A stretch of 39,328 nucleotides of DNA from a virus. The position numbers were made by a program, and so were the translations under genes. How positions within the stretch are numbered: the stretch's first letter is position 1; each line of letters starts with the position of its first letter. Of the stretch, positions 33,642 to 39,328 are shown piece by piece. The notes beneath the pieces are model-generated. The model was not told where the DNA came from. It worked only from the letters and a program-made list of their open reading frames with translations, and did no database searches. The DNA is taken from positions 1 to 39,328 of IMG/VR virus record IMGVR_UViG_3300009085_000014; one strand, given 5' to 3'.

Positions 33642-34629
33642 GCTTTACCTTTTCTTTCTTGCTGCGGAGCACACGATGGCTCGATGCCTGCACCATGTAC
33701 TCACCTCGTTCCGTTGTATTGTTGCTCCACTCTGCGATTCCGTCAACCGTCTCAGGAAGAACACCGACGCTAGCGTTTCCAATGGCTTGCTTGATGCAGT
33801 TACGAAGCTCATCTCGGCGCGTCTCAAGTTCCTTGAGTGTTGGCGCGATCGATTGCAGTTCGCGGGTCCACTCAATTGCCTCTTTCGGAAGTTCGACGCG
33901 CTCACCGTTATCTTTCGGGTAGAGCAGCTTGAGTGCGTCGCTAGAGCGCCACGTTGCTGGAGGAGGATCTAACGTTTCGAGCCTGCGCGCCATGTCCTCC
34001 GCCGCCTCGCGGATGAGACAGAAGAAATCTTCATCAGGCGACATGTCGATTCGGACAAGCCGCGAAAGCCCAACGAGACACGTCACGATTGATTTTGGCG
34101 CACGTGTCACGAATAGCTGGGTTTGAACCTGCGCGATGACGTGGTCCGGCATTGCCCCGGTTTCCTCATCCCATCCTTGCGCCCTGTAGATCTCGGCCGT
34201 CTTACCCTCGTATGACACCCAAGGGTCGCCTGAGCCCTCGATTACCTCTGCGTCCTGAGTGCACCCGACGATCGGGAGCTCACGAGATACGAGTAGGTCT
34301 CCGGACATGCTCAGTGCTGCCCAGTTGTAGGCTCGCGCCGCTTCCTTTGCGATCCCGGACTCGAGCGCCTTGCCCCAAGTGCGACGGTCGTTGAGTCCGT
34401 GGTAAGTATCGTTACTTGGCACAAGTTTGCTGACGTAGACATCGAGCGCGTCGCGTCGCGGATCAAGACCAAGCAGTGCAGGAATCTCGCTCGCTGTCAC
34501 GAGCAGTCGTCTCGTTTCGAGCCACTTTTCTCTGTCAGAATCGCTTGCGCCGCTGAAAAACGCGTGCTCGCTGAACGCTGTCACCGCGCTCGTGTCGTCG
34601 TTATCTGGTATCGCAATTCCTAGTTTCAC
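33628..34629 (-). CDS. YqaJ/lambda-exonuclease family exonuclease (333 aa)
   Basis: GTG at 34629 behind GAAAGGAA. The PD-(D/E)xK core is clear: W36 and R40 then TASEIPALLGLDP (46-57), E90 in WGKALE, D126 in CTQDAEV, E141 and K143 in YEGKTA, and HVIAQVQTQL (163-172). A coiled C-terminal region (about 215-300) follows. It should be a 5'-3' dsDNA exonuclease that makes the ssDNA for the neighbouring annealing protein. Length matches YqaJ-type viral recombinases. Confidence 0.85.
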   Translation of the reverse strand: MKLGIAIPDNDDTSAVTAFSEHAFFSGASDSDREKWLETRRLLVTASEIPALLGLDPRRDALDVYVSKLVPSNDTYHGLNDRRTWGKALESGIAKEAARAYNWAALSMSGDLLVSRELPIVGCTQDAEVIEGSGDPWVSYEGKTAEIYRAQGWDEETGAMPDHVIAQVQTQLFVTRAPKSIVTCLVGLSRLVRIDMSPDEDFFCLIREAAEDMARRLETLDPPPATWRSSDALKLLYPKDNGERVELPKEAIEWTRELQSIAPTLKELETRRDELRNCIKQAIGNASVGVLPETVDGIAEWSNNTTERGEYMVQASSHRVLRSKKEKVKRGKR

Positions 34630-34657
34630 GTATCACCGTTCCTTTCGAAATAGATGG

Positions 34658-34704
34658 GCAACGCGGGTTCAAGGGGGGGGGGCATTTGAGGCAACCCGCG
34701 TTGC
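34658..34704 (-). repeat. 12-bp inverted repeat with ten-G loop
   Basis: GCAACGCGGGTT (34658-34669) and AACCCGCGTTGC (34693-34704) pair perfectly around a 23-nt loop holding ten G (plus strand, 34673-34682), C on the transcribed strand. It lies between the tRNA-like gene and the exonuclease start. No U tract follows, so a processing or stability hairpin is more likely than a terminator. Confidence 0.7.
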
Positions 34705-34710
34705 ACCTTG

Positions 34711-34791
34711 TGGAGCGGACTGGATTCGAACCAGTGACCACATGCGAACAGGACTCCTGTCGCTTAGCCCTACCGTTGAGCTTACCGCCCC
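34711..34791 (-). tRNA. tRNA-like gene, anticodon not assignable
   Basis: Read on the minus strand the 81 nt show a 7-bp acceptor (GGGGCGG with CCGCTCC, one G-U), a D-arm (GCTC, AACGGTA, GGGC), a perfect 5-bp T-arm (ACTGG, TTCGAAT, CCAGT) and discriminator A; CCA is not encoded. The anticodon arm is abnormal: GCGA/TCGC could close it, but the enclosed sequence has CAGG-AGT-CCTG, which folds on itself, and no 7-nt loop with U33 can be placed. It is about 8 nt longer than a standard tRNA. It could be a degenerate tRNA, a mimic or an unusual functional tRNA. Confidence 0.65.
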
Positions 34792-34795
34792 TAGT

Positions 34796-34825
34796 GGCGC
34801 CCGGTGTTACCTGTCACCGCGCGCC
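34796..34825 (-). repeat. Hairpin 5' of the tRNA-like gene
   Basis: GGCGCCCGGTG (34796-34806) and CACCGCGCGCC (34815-34825) form an 11-bp stem with one mismatch and an 8-nt loop. On the minus transcript it precedes the tRNA-like gene by 4 nt and may guide 5' processing. Confidence 0.55.
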
Positions 34826-34871
34826 GGAGTTGGATGTATGACCTGTCGATTCACCTCCGTCAACTGTAATT

Positions 34872-34890
34872 CGTCGTTGAAGCAACGACG
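34872..34890 (-). repeat. Hairpin just after the 61-aa gene
   Basis: CGTCGTTG (34872-34879) and CAACGACG (34883-34890) form a perfect 8-bp stem with a 3-nt loop, 1 bp past the stop codon on the minus strand. There is no U tract; a stability element or weak rho-dependent site is possible. Confidence 0.5.
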
Positions 34891-34891
34891 C

Positions 34892-35077
34892 TCACCCTGC
34901 CGATCGTAACGTTTCTGGGCAGGTGTCGAGTCTTGATTCGGCGCGCTCAGCGATGTCGCGTACGCGGTCCAGTATGATCTCGGTCTCGTACGCCTGACGC
35001 TGGTGCTCGCGCACCGTCATGTACGTTACGCATCCGAGTTCCGCTAGATCTGAAGTCCTGAGTCTAGGCATTGTCAT
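34892..35077 (-). CDS. Small helical protein (61 aa)
   Basis: ATG at 35077 (or 35071) overlaps the end of the upstream gene (stop at 35064-35066), which supports translational coupling. The product is mostly helix (REHQRQAYETEIILDRVRDIAERAESRL), charged and basic at the ends. The longer frame to 35203 is a read-back through the other gene. Family not recognised. Confidence 0.5.
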   Translation of the reverse strand: MTMPRLRTSDLAELGCVTYMTVREHQRQAYETEIILDRVRDIAERAESRLDTCPETLRSAG

Positions 35078-35381
35078 CCTCGATTTCGTCTGAGCGGGCG
35101 CTGAGCCCTCGTGAGAATTCTGCGAGACGGCGGCGGATATTGTCCACCATGATTTGATCGTCACGACAATGCAGCGAAGGGAAATTATCCGCCGCATCGC
35201 CAAGCAAGTCCGCGATAACGCGGAGCGAATTCGCGTCTTGAATCGACTCGTTCAGTACCGACTCTGGGACACGCGCCCGCTCCGTAGTGTCGCCAGGTCC
35301 AGGGATTGAGTCGAACTCGTCGCGCGTGCGAACCGTGTCACGTCGATCGATAGATGTGCAGGCGTTGATTGTTCTAGACAT
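35064..35381 (-). CDS. Unknown protein with occluded ribosome site (105 aa)
   Basis: ATG at 35381 (MSRTINACTSIDRRDTVRTRD) with an exceptionally strong AGGAGG 3-4 nt upstream. That site lies in the right half of a 23-bp inverted repeat and can be hidden. The product is acidic and helical (IADLLGDAADNFPSLHC, DDQIMVDNIRRRLAEF). No family recognised. Expression is probably controlled at the level of translation. Confidence 0.55.
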   Translation of the reverse strand: MSRTINACTSIDRRDTVRTRDEFDSIPGPGDTTERARVPESVLNESIQDANSLRVIADLLGDAADNFPSLHCRDDQIMVDNIRRRLAEFSRGLSARSDEIEDDNA

Positions 35382-35382
35382 A

Positions 35383-35445
35383 CCCCTCCTACCCGGCGCC
35401 ACAACCGCTGCGGAACAGACCAGTTGTGGCGTCGGGTAGGAGGGG
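35383..35445. repeat. 23-bp inverted repeat over a Shine-Dalgarno site
   Basis: Arms at 35383-35405 and 35423-35445 are complementary over 23 bp with one exception (35396 with 35432: G-U if transcribed rightwards, C-A on the minus transcript), and a 17-nt loop. On the minus strand the distal arm contains the AGGAGG of the gene starting at 35381, and the proximal arm has CCTCCT opposite it. Candidate translation switch, attenuator or RNA-processing element. Confidence 0.8.
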
Positions 35446-35466
35446 GACCGGAGTCCCCCAGAATCA

Positions 35467-35697
35467 CTAGGCAGGGTAGTCGCACGGGTCTACCTTGCGC
35501 AGGCGGAGCTGGCACGTGGCCCGCGACTCGTCGTGTAGCACCTCGTAGACCTCACAGTCGCTGTAGCCACCTTGCGCATGACAGGCGCGTGTGTCTGCGG
35601 CTCTCGATGCGATGGCCCTCTCCAACTTGAGGTGTCTACTGATCTCGCCGCGGACGGCGCCTTGGACCACGTAATTGTACGAGCATCTGCTGGTCAT
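35467..35697 (-). CDS. Small Cys-rich protein (76 aa)
   Basis: ATG at 35697 follows GGGAG at 6 nt. The product has a basic helical stretch (GEISRHLKLERAIASRAAD), Cys residues in pairs of positions (ACHAQGGYSDCEVYEV, CQLRLRKVDPCD) and no known family. It sits 13 bp after the previous gene. The frame extends to 35814, but that stretch lies within the other gene. Confidence 0.5.
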   Translation of the reverse strand: MTSRCSYNYVVQGAVRGEISRHLKLERAIASRAADTRACHAQGGYSDCEVYEVLHDESRATCQLRLRKVDPCDYPA

Positions 35698-35710
35698 TTT
35701 GATCTCCCCG

Positions 35711-36079
35711 TCAGAACCGTTCGACCTTGTGTCCCTCTCGCTCCCAGAGCGAGGTGTAGAACTTCGCCATCTTCTCGGCGAAGCGCCCGTGCCACTCGAC
35801 CTCACGGACACCAAGTTCCTTCGTTGTTACCCTCAATCTCACCACCACCACCGTCGTCGCCTTAGCCATGTCCCGATGATGATGCGTTTGCGCATCACCG
35901 TCAAGTGGGGATGCGACTTTTTTTGCGTAGCAGCCGTCGCAGAGCTCCGGCCTGTCATCCGCGGCGCCCTGTGCCCATGGTGTGTCTCTGCCGCACAGCG
36001 CGCATCGGAATGTTTCTGGCGCATCGGACTGATGGTAATCGCGGACGCGTATTCCCCTGTTGTTGATCTTGCACCACAT
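35711..36079 (-). CDS. Zinc-ribbon protein with internal leaderless start (122 aa or 52 aa)
   Basis: From ATG 36079 (GGGAG upstream) the product has a zinc ribbon, CALCGRDTPWAQ then CDGCYAKK (C-x2-C, C-x2-C), followed by HHHRD and MAKATTVVVVRLRVTTKEL. An ATG at 35869 gives only the last 52 aa (VRLRVTTKELGVREVEWHG and a basic tail). That ATG directly follows the operator-promoter at 35904-35876. Two products from one frame are therefore possible. The zinc ribbon looks clearly coding, so I prefer the long gene with an internal promoter. Confidence 0.5.
   Translation of the reverse strand: MWCKINNRGIRVRDYHQSDAPETFRCALCGRDTPWAQGAADDRPELCDGCYAKKVASPLDGDAQTHHHRDMAKATTVVVVRLRVTTKELGVREVEWHGRFAEKMAKFYTSLWEREGHKVERF
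35870..35904 (-). promoter_or_regulatory. Operator-promoter for leaderless gene (copy 2)
   Basis: On the minus strand, TTGACG (35904-35899), 17-bp spacer, CATCAT (35881-35876), ATG at 35869. The palindrome TGATGCG / CGCATCA (35880-35886 and 35891-35897, 4-bp centre) overlaps the spacer. It shares the layout of copy 1 and probably the same regulator. Confidence 0.65.
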
Positions 36080-36124
36080 CCGCTGGTGCTCCCACGCATC
36101 ACCTGCGCTAGCAACTGAATCCGC

Positions 36125-36160
36125 TTGACATTGATGCTTTTCAGCACCAGTACTCGCAAC
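36125..36160 (+). promoter_or_regulatory. Operator-promoter of the HTH gene (copy 3)
   Basis: TTGACA at 36125-36130, then TGATGC-TTTTCA-GCACCA at 36132-36149 (one mismatch from the perfect TGATGC-N6-GCATCA), and ATG at 36161, 30 nt after the -35. The -10 is weak (AGTACT at 36149-36154, 18-bp spacer). It drives the plus early operon and likely is autoregulated. Confidence 0.55.
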
Positions 36161-36355
36161 ATGAGCAATCTGGGCCAAAGAAAGCTGAAGAAATGGCGAG
36201 GGGATAGGGGGCTACGCGAGGCAGCCAGAGCGCTCGGGGTCGACTACCGCTCGTATTACCGGTGGGAGGTCGAGGGGATTGTGCCCGGGTACGCCAGCCG
36301 CAAACTGTGCAACGACGTCGCGGGCATCCCAATAGAGGACTGGGATCATCGATGA
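36161..36355 (+). CDS. Cro/CI-like HTH regulator (64 aa)
   Basis: The start is the ATG 30 nt after the -35 box, with no ribosome site. The protein has a helix-turn-helix: LREAARALGVDYRSYYRWE (18-36), then VPGYASRKLCNDVAG. It is as small as Cro. As the first gene of the plus operon, divergent from minus promoter copy 2 and followed by a coupled gene (ATGA at 36352), it is the natural candidate to bind the three shared palindromes. Confidence 0.65.
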   Translation: MSNLGQRKLKKWRGDRGLREAARALGVDYRSYYRWEVEGIVPGYASRKLCNDVAGIPIEDWDHR

Positions 36356-36633
36356 GATTCCCGAAGGAGCTTCGCGAGATTGATCGCGATACGCACCGTA
36401 GAATGTACGGCATCGTAATGCGCTGCCTGGACAACCGCGAGCACTTCGGGGGAGCGCTAGGGGTAGAGGTCCACCACGCTCTGCTCGGAGCGAGCCGGTA
36501 CATTGACGCGGTGATTGATGTTGCTCTGACCCTCGAGTTTCTCGAATTCTTGCTCCGCAGGGGAGCGGTCACGAAGATCGAAGGAAAAACCATAACAACT
36601 TGGAAGGTGAACGATGAAGGCCGTGAAACTTAG
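36352..36633 (+). CDS. Unknown helical protein (93 aa)
   Basis: ATGA overlap with the regulator. The product is basic at the start (RFPKELREIDRDTHRRMYG) and helical, with a hydrophobic middle (SRYIDAVIDVALTLEFLEFLLRRG). It could be a co-regulator or anti-repressor. Family not recognised. Confidence 0.5.
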   Translation: MRFPKELREIDRDTHRRMYGIVMRCLDNREHFGGALGVEVHHALLGASRYIDAVIDVALTLEFLEFLLRRGAVTKIEGKTITTWKVNDEGRET

Positions 36634-36808
36634 GATTGTGTCGACTCACATCGCAAGAGTTAGTGACGAAGGTGATCGGTGCGGAGCGACGTGCCAGTAT
36701 CTGGACGGTGGTAGATGCAGGATAGACGGACTAGATGACCTGGATGTCGATGCCGAGGGTGTCGCCATGCGTAGCGACACCTGTCGCGAGGCTGAGGGGG
36801 CAGCGTGA
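36614..36808 (+). CDS. Small Cys-rich protein (64 aa)
   Basis: AAGG precedes the ATG at 36614; it overlaps the previous gene by 20 bp. Contains CGATCQYLDGGRC and DTCREAEGA, a likely small zinc site. The next gene starts by GTGA overlap at 36805. Function unknown. Confidence 0.5.
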   Translation: MKAVKLRIVSTHIARVSDEGDRCGATCQYLDGGRCRIDGLDDLDVDAEGVAMRSDTCREAEGAA

Positions 36809-37623
36809 CGGCAACGCTCGCTTTTACTGCGCCGCTATCTTGCCGTGCAGACCAGCCTGACGTTGTTAGGCTGGTCGTCTATGACGGGCTACTATGCAAT
36901 CGAACGTGCCCACATTTGAGCACGCATATCGACGCGTTCGAGTGTGATGGTCTGGGGCAATCCACGATGATGCTCCGTGTCGTATCCGGCACACCAGAGC
37001 GGTGCATGGCGTGCCGCACGGCAACTTCTGACCAAAGAGAATATCAAGTGCGCGCCGAGCGCGCACTGCAGCGACTGAGGGAGCTTCAAGCTCGAAAGGC
37101 ACAGATGAAAACCGAAACGAAGACACAGCAAACAAATACCAAGGCATCGGGTAGGCCCGCTGACGTGCGCATCCAAAAAGACACGAGACATCTCAAGATC
37201 GCGTTGTCGCGCGAGGAGATCGAAGAACGCGCCGAGCGCGCAGCGTATACGTGGGCCGAGATGCAGAAGCAAGAAGCGGAAATGAAGGCCGTTGCTTCGG
37301 CATTCAAGGCTCGTATCTCTGAACTCGAAGGAAAACTCAACGCTCTGCAGCAACAAGTCCGCGACCGTTGCGCTTACGGAGACGTCGATTGCGATATCGT
37401 ATTCGATTTCAAGACTAAGGAGGTCTACACAATCCGACTCGACACGAAGGACGAGATCGAGCGGCGAGACATGCGTCGAGACGAGATGCAAGAGAAGTTC
37501 GAGTTCAAGGAACCTGAGACGCCGGCGCGGCCAGCGGACGTAGCCGTCAGTGAGCTCAACGAAGAGGGCGATCGCACAGCATCGGAGCTGAGGGCTCGTG
37601 CCAAGAAAAGCAAGAAAGTATAG
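36805..37623 (+). CDS. Two-part zinc plus coiled-coil protein (272 aa)
   Basis: GTG start at 36805 overlaps the previous stop (GTGA). Residues 1-75 have six or more Cys (LLCNRTCPHLS, AFECDGLG, ERCMACRTA), a zinc-binding pattern. From residue ~100 on (KTETKTQQTNTKASGRPADV region) the protein is an unrelated charged domain: a coiled coil near 135-185, then CDIVFDFKTKEVYTIRLD. An in-frame Met at the junction could make the C-terminal part alone. It looks like a fusion of two early phage proteins. Confidence 0.5.
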   Translation: MTATLAFTAPLSCRADQPDVVRLVVYDGLLCNRTCPHLSTHIDAFECDGLGQSTMMLRVVSGTPERCMACRTATSDQREYQVRAERALQRLRELQARKAQMKTETKTQQTNTKASGRPADVRIQKDTRHLKIALSREEIEERAERAAYTWAEMQKQEAEMKAVASAFKARISELEGKLNALQQQVRDRCAYGDVDCDIVFDFKTKEVYTIRLDTKDEIERRDMRRDEMQEKFEFKEPETPARPADVAVSELNEEGDRTASELRARAKKSKKV

Positions 37624-38134
37624 CCAATTCGATTGGCATGCTGCGCTCACACGGGCGGACGCCATCCTCTCGGCTCCGCCCGCTCGGGCATTCATCGAGC
37701 GCCCGGCACGTCTGCCAACGCTCGTATTCCGTGCAGCGATTGAGGCGCGCCTGTGTCTCGAGGCGAACAAGCTCGCGACCGGACGCATGCAGCGAAACAG
37801 TTGGAGGCTGGCCGAAATAAAGCGCGACCTGTGGACCCAGCTATCGATTCAAGCTTACGCGTGGCTCAAGTATCGCGAGTATTGGCCGTTCGAGCCAATC
37901 GACGGGGTGCGACCGCAGGTGATCGCAACTAAGTTCAGCGCGCGTCCACCAGACGTCGGGGCCAACCCAGCAAAGGCGGCAATTGATATGTTGCAGATTC
38001 AGAGTCCGCTTAGAACCGAGCGTCGCATCGGGATCATCCGTCGCGATGCGCCGAACTCGGTGCAACAGGTTCACGGGTGGGAATTCCAGCCGATGGCGTT
38101 CCCGGCGTTCGTACTATTGGAGGTGAGAGTATGA
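37598..38134 (+). CDS. RusA-like resolvase candidate (178 aa)
   Basis: GTG start at 37598 overlaps the previous gene by 26 bp, with GAGGG close upstream. The segment ARPPDVGANPAKAAIDMLQ looks like the RusA catalytic loop (usual D-x-D-N-x-x-K-x-x-x-D), with the second Asp replaced by Ala, and VIRRDAP-type residues follow. RusA resolves Holliday junctions and is common near annealing-protein genes. The altered acidic residue makes activity doubtful; identity is tentative. Confidence 0.4.
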   Translation: MPRKARKYSQFDWHAALTRADAILSAPPARAFIERPARLPTLVFRAAIEARLCLEANKLATGRMQRNSWRLAEIKRDLWTQLSIQAYAWLKYREYWPFEPIDGVRPQVIATKFSARPPDVGANPAKAAIDMLQIQSPLRTERRIGIIRRDAPNSVQQVHGWEFQPMAFPAFVLLEVRV

Positions 38135-38541
38135 AGAGTAGAAGCGTACGGTGCGAAAGACATGGTTTCGTGTGTGATCCGGAACCTGGGAAAGGCTCAC
38201 AGTGGCTTTGCCCGTGGTGCCCGTGCCCCTGGACGAAACGCAAGCTGGCGCCTGCTATTCGTGTCGACCCAAATCTCAATCCGGCAATCGAGTCTCGGGC
38301 TCAAACAGAGCCGCCGCCTCGCCCGCCGACCGCTCGCGACAGAGTGACAGAGCTCATCTGCGGATCCAACCCTGTCGCTGACCGAGCGGAGCTCTTCGCG
38401 CGGCTCCGCGGGGTGCTCAATCCAGGGCAGATCCAGAATGCGCTGGAAGGTCTGTCGCGCCAAGGGATGGTGATTCCGCGTTCGATATTCGCGCCGCGCC
38501 GACGTGCTGACGGCCTTCCCGACGCGGGACTCCGCCAATGA
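38131..38541 (+). CDS. Cys-rich DNA-binding-like protein (136 aa)
   Basis: GGAGGTGAGAGT precedes the ATG, with ATGA overlap at 38131. The N terminus has RCERHGFVCDP and WLCPWCPCPW, a probable zinc site. The C-terminal half (TELICGSNPVADRAELFARL, LNPGQIQNALEGLSRQGMV) resembles a small winged helix. It may be a transcription or replication accessory factor. Family not recognised. Confidence 0.5.
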   Translation: MKSRSVRCERHGFVCDPEPGKGSQWLCPWCPCPWTKRKLAPAIRVDPNLNPAIESRAQTEPPPRPPTARDRVTELICGSNPVADRAELFARLRGVLNPGQIQNALEGLSRQGMVIPRSIFAPRRRADGLPDAGLRQ

Positions 38542-38774
38542 TCAACACAACGCTGAGGGGGAAGCCGCGCCTCGAAGACGTCACTGGGAAACTCGTCGGC
38601 CCATACGTGGTGGTTGGCCCTGTCGGGAGTGATTGGCGCACTTCGATCTACTGGGTGCTGCGTTGCCGTCTGTGCGGAATGCGCGAAAGCGCGTGTCGTC
38701 AAAAGTGGGCATTGACCAGTAGGCGAAAACCATTGACGCGATTGCCTAAACGTGGTCATGATTGTGGCAAATGA
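38538..38774 (+). CDS. Small zinc-ribbon-like protein (78 aa)
   Basis: ATGA overlap at 38538 and again at 38771. The sequence has VTGKLVGPYVVVGPVG, then CRLCGMRESACRQKW and a final HDC. CxxC with a later Cys and His suggests a zinc ribbon of the kind that starts many phage HNH or DNA-binding proteins. No catalytic residues are visible. Confidence 0.5.
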   Translation: MINTTLRGKPRLEDVTGKLVGPYVVVGPVGSDWRTSIYWVLRCRLCGMRESACRQKWALTSRRKPLTRLPKRGHDCGK

Positions 38775-38962
38775 CGACGCTGGACAGGATGCTGGTGTGT
38801 CTCGAGACCGGGCTTAGCCTCCCAGTTCTGAGCCGATGGGACAACGGAAAACCGATTCGGGAGGCGAACAAACGCACAATCGAGGCGGCAGTAAAAAAGC
38901 TTGGAAACAAGCTGCAGTCGTCTCGGAACTACCAGGGGGATCAGGCTGGTGCGAGGCAATAA
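38771..38962 (+). CDS. Small HTH protein (63 aa)
   Basis: ATGA overlap at 38771. The product reads LETGLSLPVLSRWDNGKPIR then NKRTIEAAVKKLG, a helix-turn-helix of the XRE/MerR-like kind with a final helix. It is adjacent to the replication initiator (next start directly after the stop). It may help control replication or act as a Cro-like protein. Confidence 0.55.
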   Translation: MTTLDRMLVCLETGLSLPVLSRWDNGKPIREANKRTIEAAVKKLGNKLQSSRNYQGDQAGARQ

Positions 38963-39328
38963 ATGGACTGGTCAAACGAGTCCTATGTGCGCCTTTACGT
39001 ACGAGACACGAAGACGTGGATCCGTCTCGGGTGGGAGGGTCAAGTCGTGCTCACGCTGGCGCTTCGGAAGCTCGACAGGGCTGGCCTACTCGACGACGTA
39101 TCGACGGCAGATGACCTAGCCGTGATGCTCGGAAACGGAATCCCTGTTTCGATCGTTGAAGTAGGCCTATCCAGGCTGCTCGACCGTGAGGTGTTCGTGC
39201 TTGTCCCGTCCGGTCTGCTCATGCCTCACTTCATCGAGGCTCAGGAATCCCGGAAGTCGGACCCGCAACGTCAGCGTGAGTCGCGTGAGAAAAAACGTGC
39301 CATGTCACGATTCGTGACGCATGAGTCA
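38963..39328 (+). CDS. Replication initiator, 5' part (continues at 1-1008)
   Basis: ATG at 38963 directly follows the previous TAA. Residues 1-90 (WSNESYVRLYVRDTKTWIRL, LALRKLDRAGLLDDV, GLSRLLDREVFVLV) match the winged-helix N terminus of phage replisome-organiser proteins. Position 39206 equals position 1 of the window, and the frame is kept, so this and 1-1008 are one 416-aa gene. The window ends inside it, in the first GTCAC-box unit. Confidence 0.72.
   Translation, partial: MDWSNESYVRLYVRDTKTWIRLGWEGQVVLTLALRKLDRAGLLDDVSTADDLAVMLGNGIPVSIVEVGLSRLLDREVFVLVPSGLLMPHFIEAQESRKSDPQRQRESREKKRAMSRFVTHES
39206..39328. repeat. Terminal direct repeat, right copy
   Basis: Identical to bases 1-123 over all 123 bp, so it carries the same part of the initiator gene and the first origin boxes. 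It shows circular closure of the assembly. Confidence 0.95.

Noticed and set aside
34711-34791. tRNA-like sequence as a phage attachment site
   Set aside because: The element is a full-length tRNA-like gene rather than a 3' fragment, and no integrase gene is present anywhere in the genome.

Overview
The window is a complete, probably circularly permuted genome of a tailed phage, about 39.2 kb unique. Bases 1-123 recur exactly as 39206-39328, so the contig closes on itself and the gene cut by the window ends is continuous across the join. The virion genes fit a short-tailed (podovirus-type) particle: terminase large subunit, portal, scaffold-like protein, major capsid protein, head-tail adaptor, a very large P22 gp10-like stabilisation/tail protein, three large internal or ejection proteins, and no tape measure, tube or sheath. 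I see no integrase and no DNA polymerase. The host is unknown. A lipoprotein linker rich in Gly, Ala, Ser and Thr, as is common in Myxococcota secreted proteins, is a weak hint towards that phylum.

Layout. (1) 36161 through the join to 7183, plus strand: an early operon of tightly overlapping small genes (mostly ATGA, GTGA or taATG couplings). It starts with a Cro-like HTH gene and holds a replication initiator with a probable origin embedded in its coding sequence (99-211), many small Cys-rich proteins, a possible small terminase, a C2H2 finger protein, a 55-aa protein resembling the Acb2/Tad1 hairpin, and an orotate-type phosphoribosyltransferase. (2) 7180-7759: a promoter, a short hairpin RNA, a terminator, and about 475 bp without a convincing gene that carries paired GGGT/ACCC motifs. 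(3) 7760-9157, minus strand: terL, inverted relative to the other virion genes. (4) 9201-30830, plus strand: the late operon. It runs head genes, adaptor, tail, ejection proteins, host-interaction proteins (including an SGNH-esterase fibre and a 20-Cys repeat protein), then a membrane protein, Tad2 (anti-Thoeris), a papain-like cysteine-protease lipoprotein and a CHAP/NlpC-type endolysin. (5) 30882-30910: a bidirectional terminator. (6) 36079 down to 30966, minus strand: a second early block with lambda-exonuclease/YqaJ-type exonuclease, a single-strand annealing protein, a tRNA-like gene and small proteins.

The most interesting feature is a small regulon. Three sites (minus-strand promoters at 32461-32433 and 35904-35876, and the plus-strand promoter at 36125) share the layout TTGACR, then TGATGC-N6-GCAYCA, then an ATG about 30 nt after the -35 box. 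Transcription would therefore start at or next to the ATG, giving leaderless mRNAs, with the palindrome over the promoter core. The HTH protein encoded at 36161 is the obvious candidate regulator. Also notable are a 23-bp inverted repeat that can bury a Shine-Dalgarno sequence (35383-35445), helically phased GTCAC boxes in the initiator gene, a tRNA-like gene with an abnormal anticodon arm between hairpins, an S74-type self-cleavage domain on an internal virion protein, and two putative cyclic-nucleotide sponge genes.
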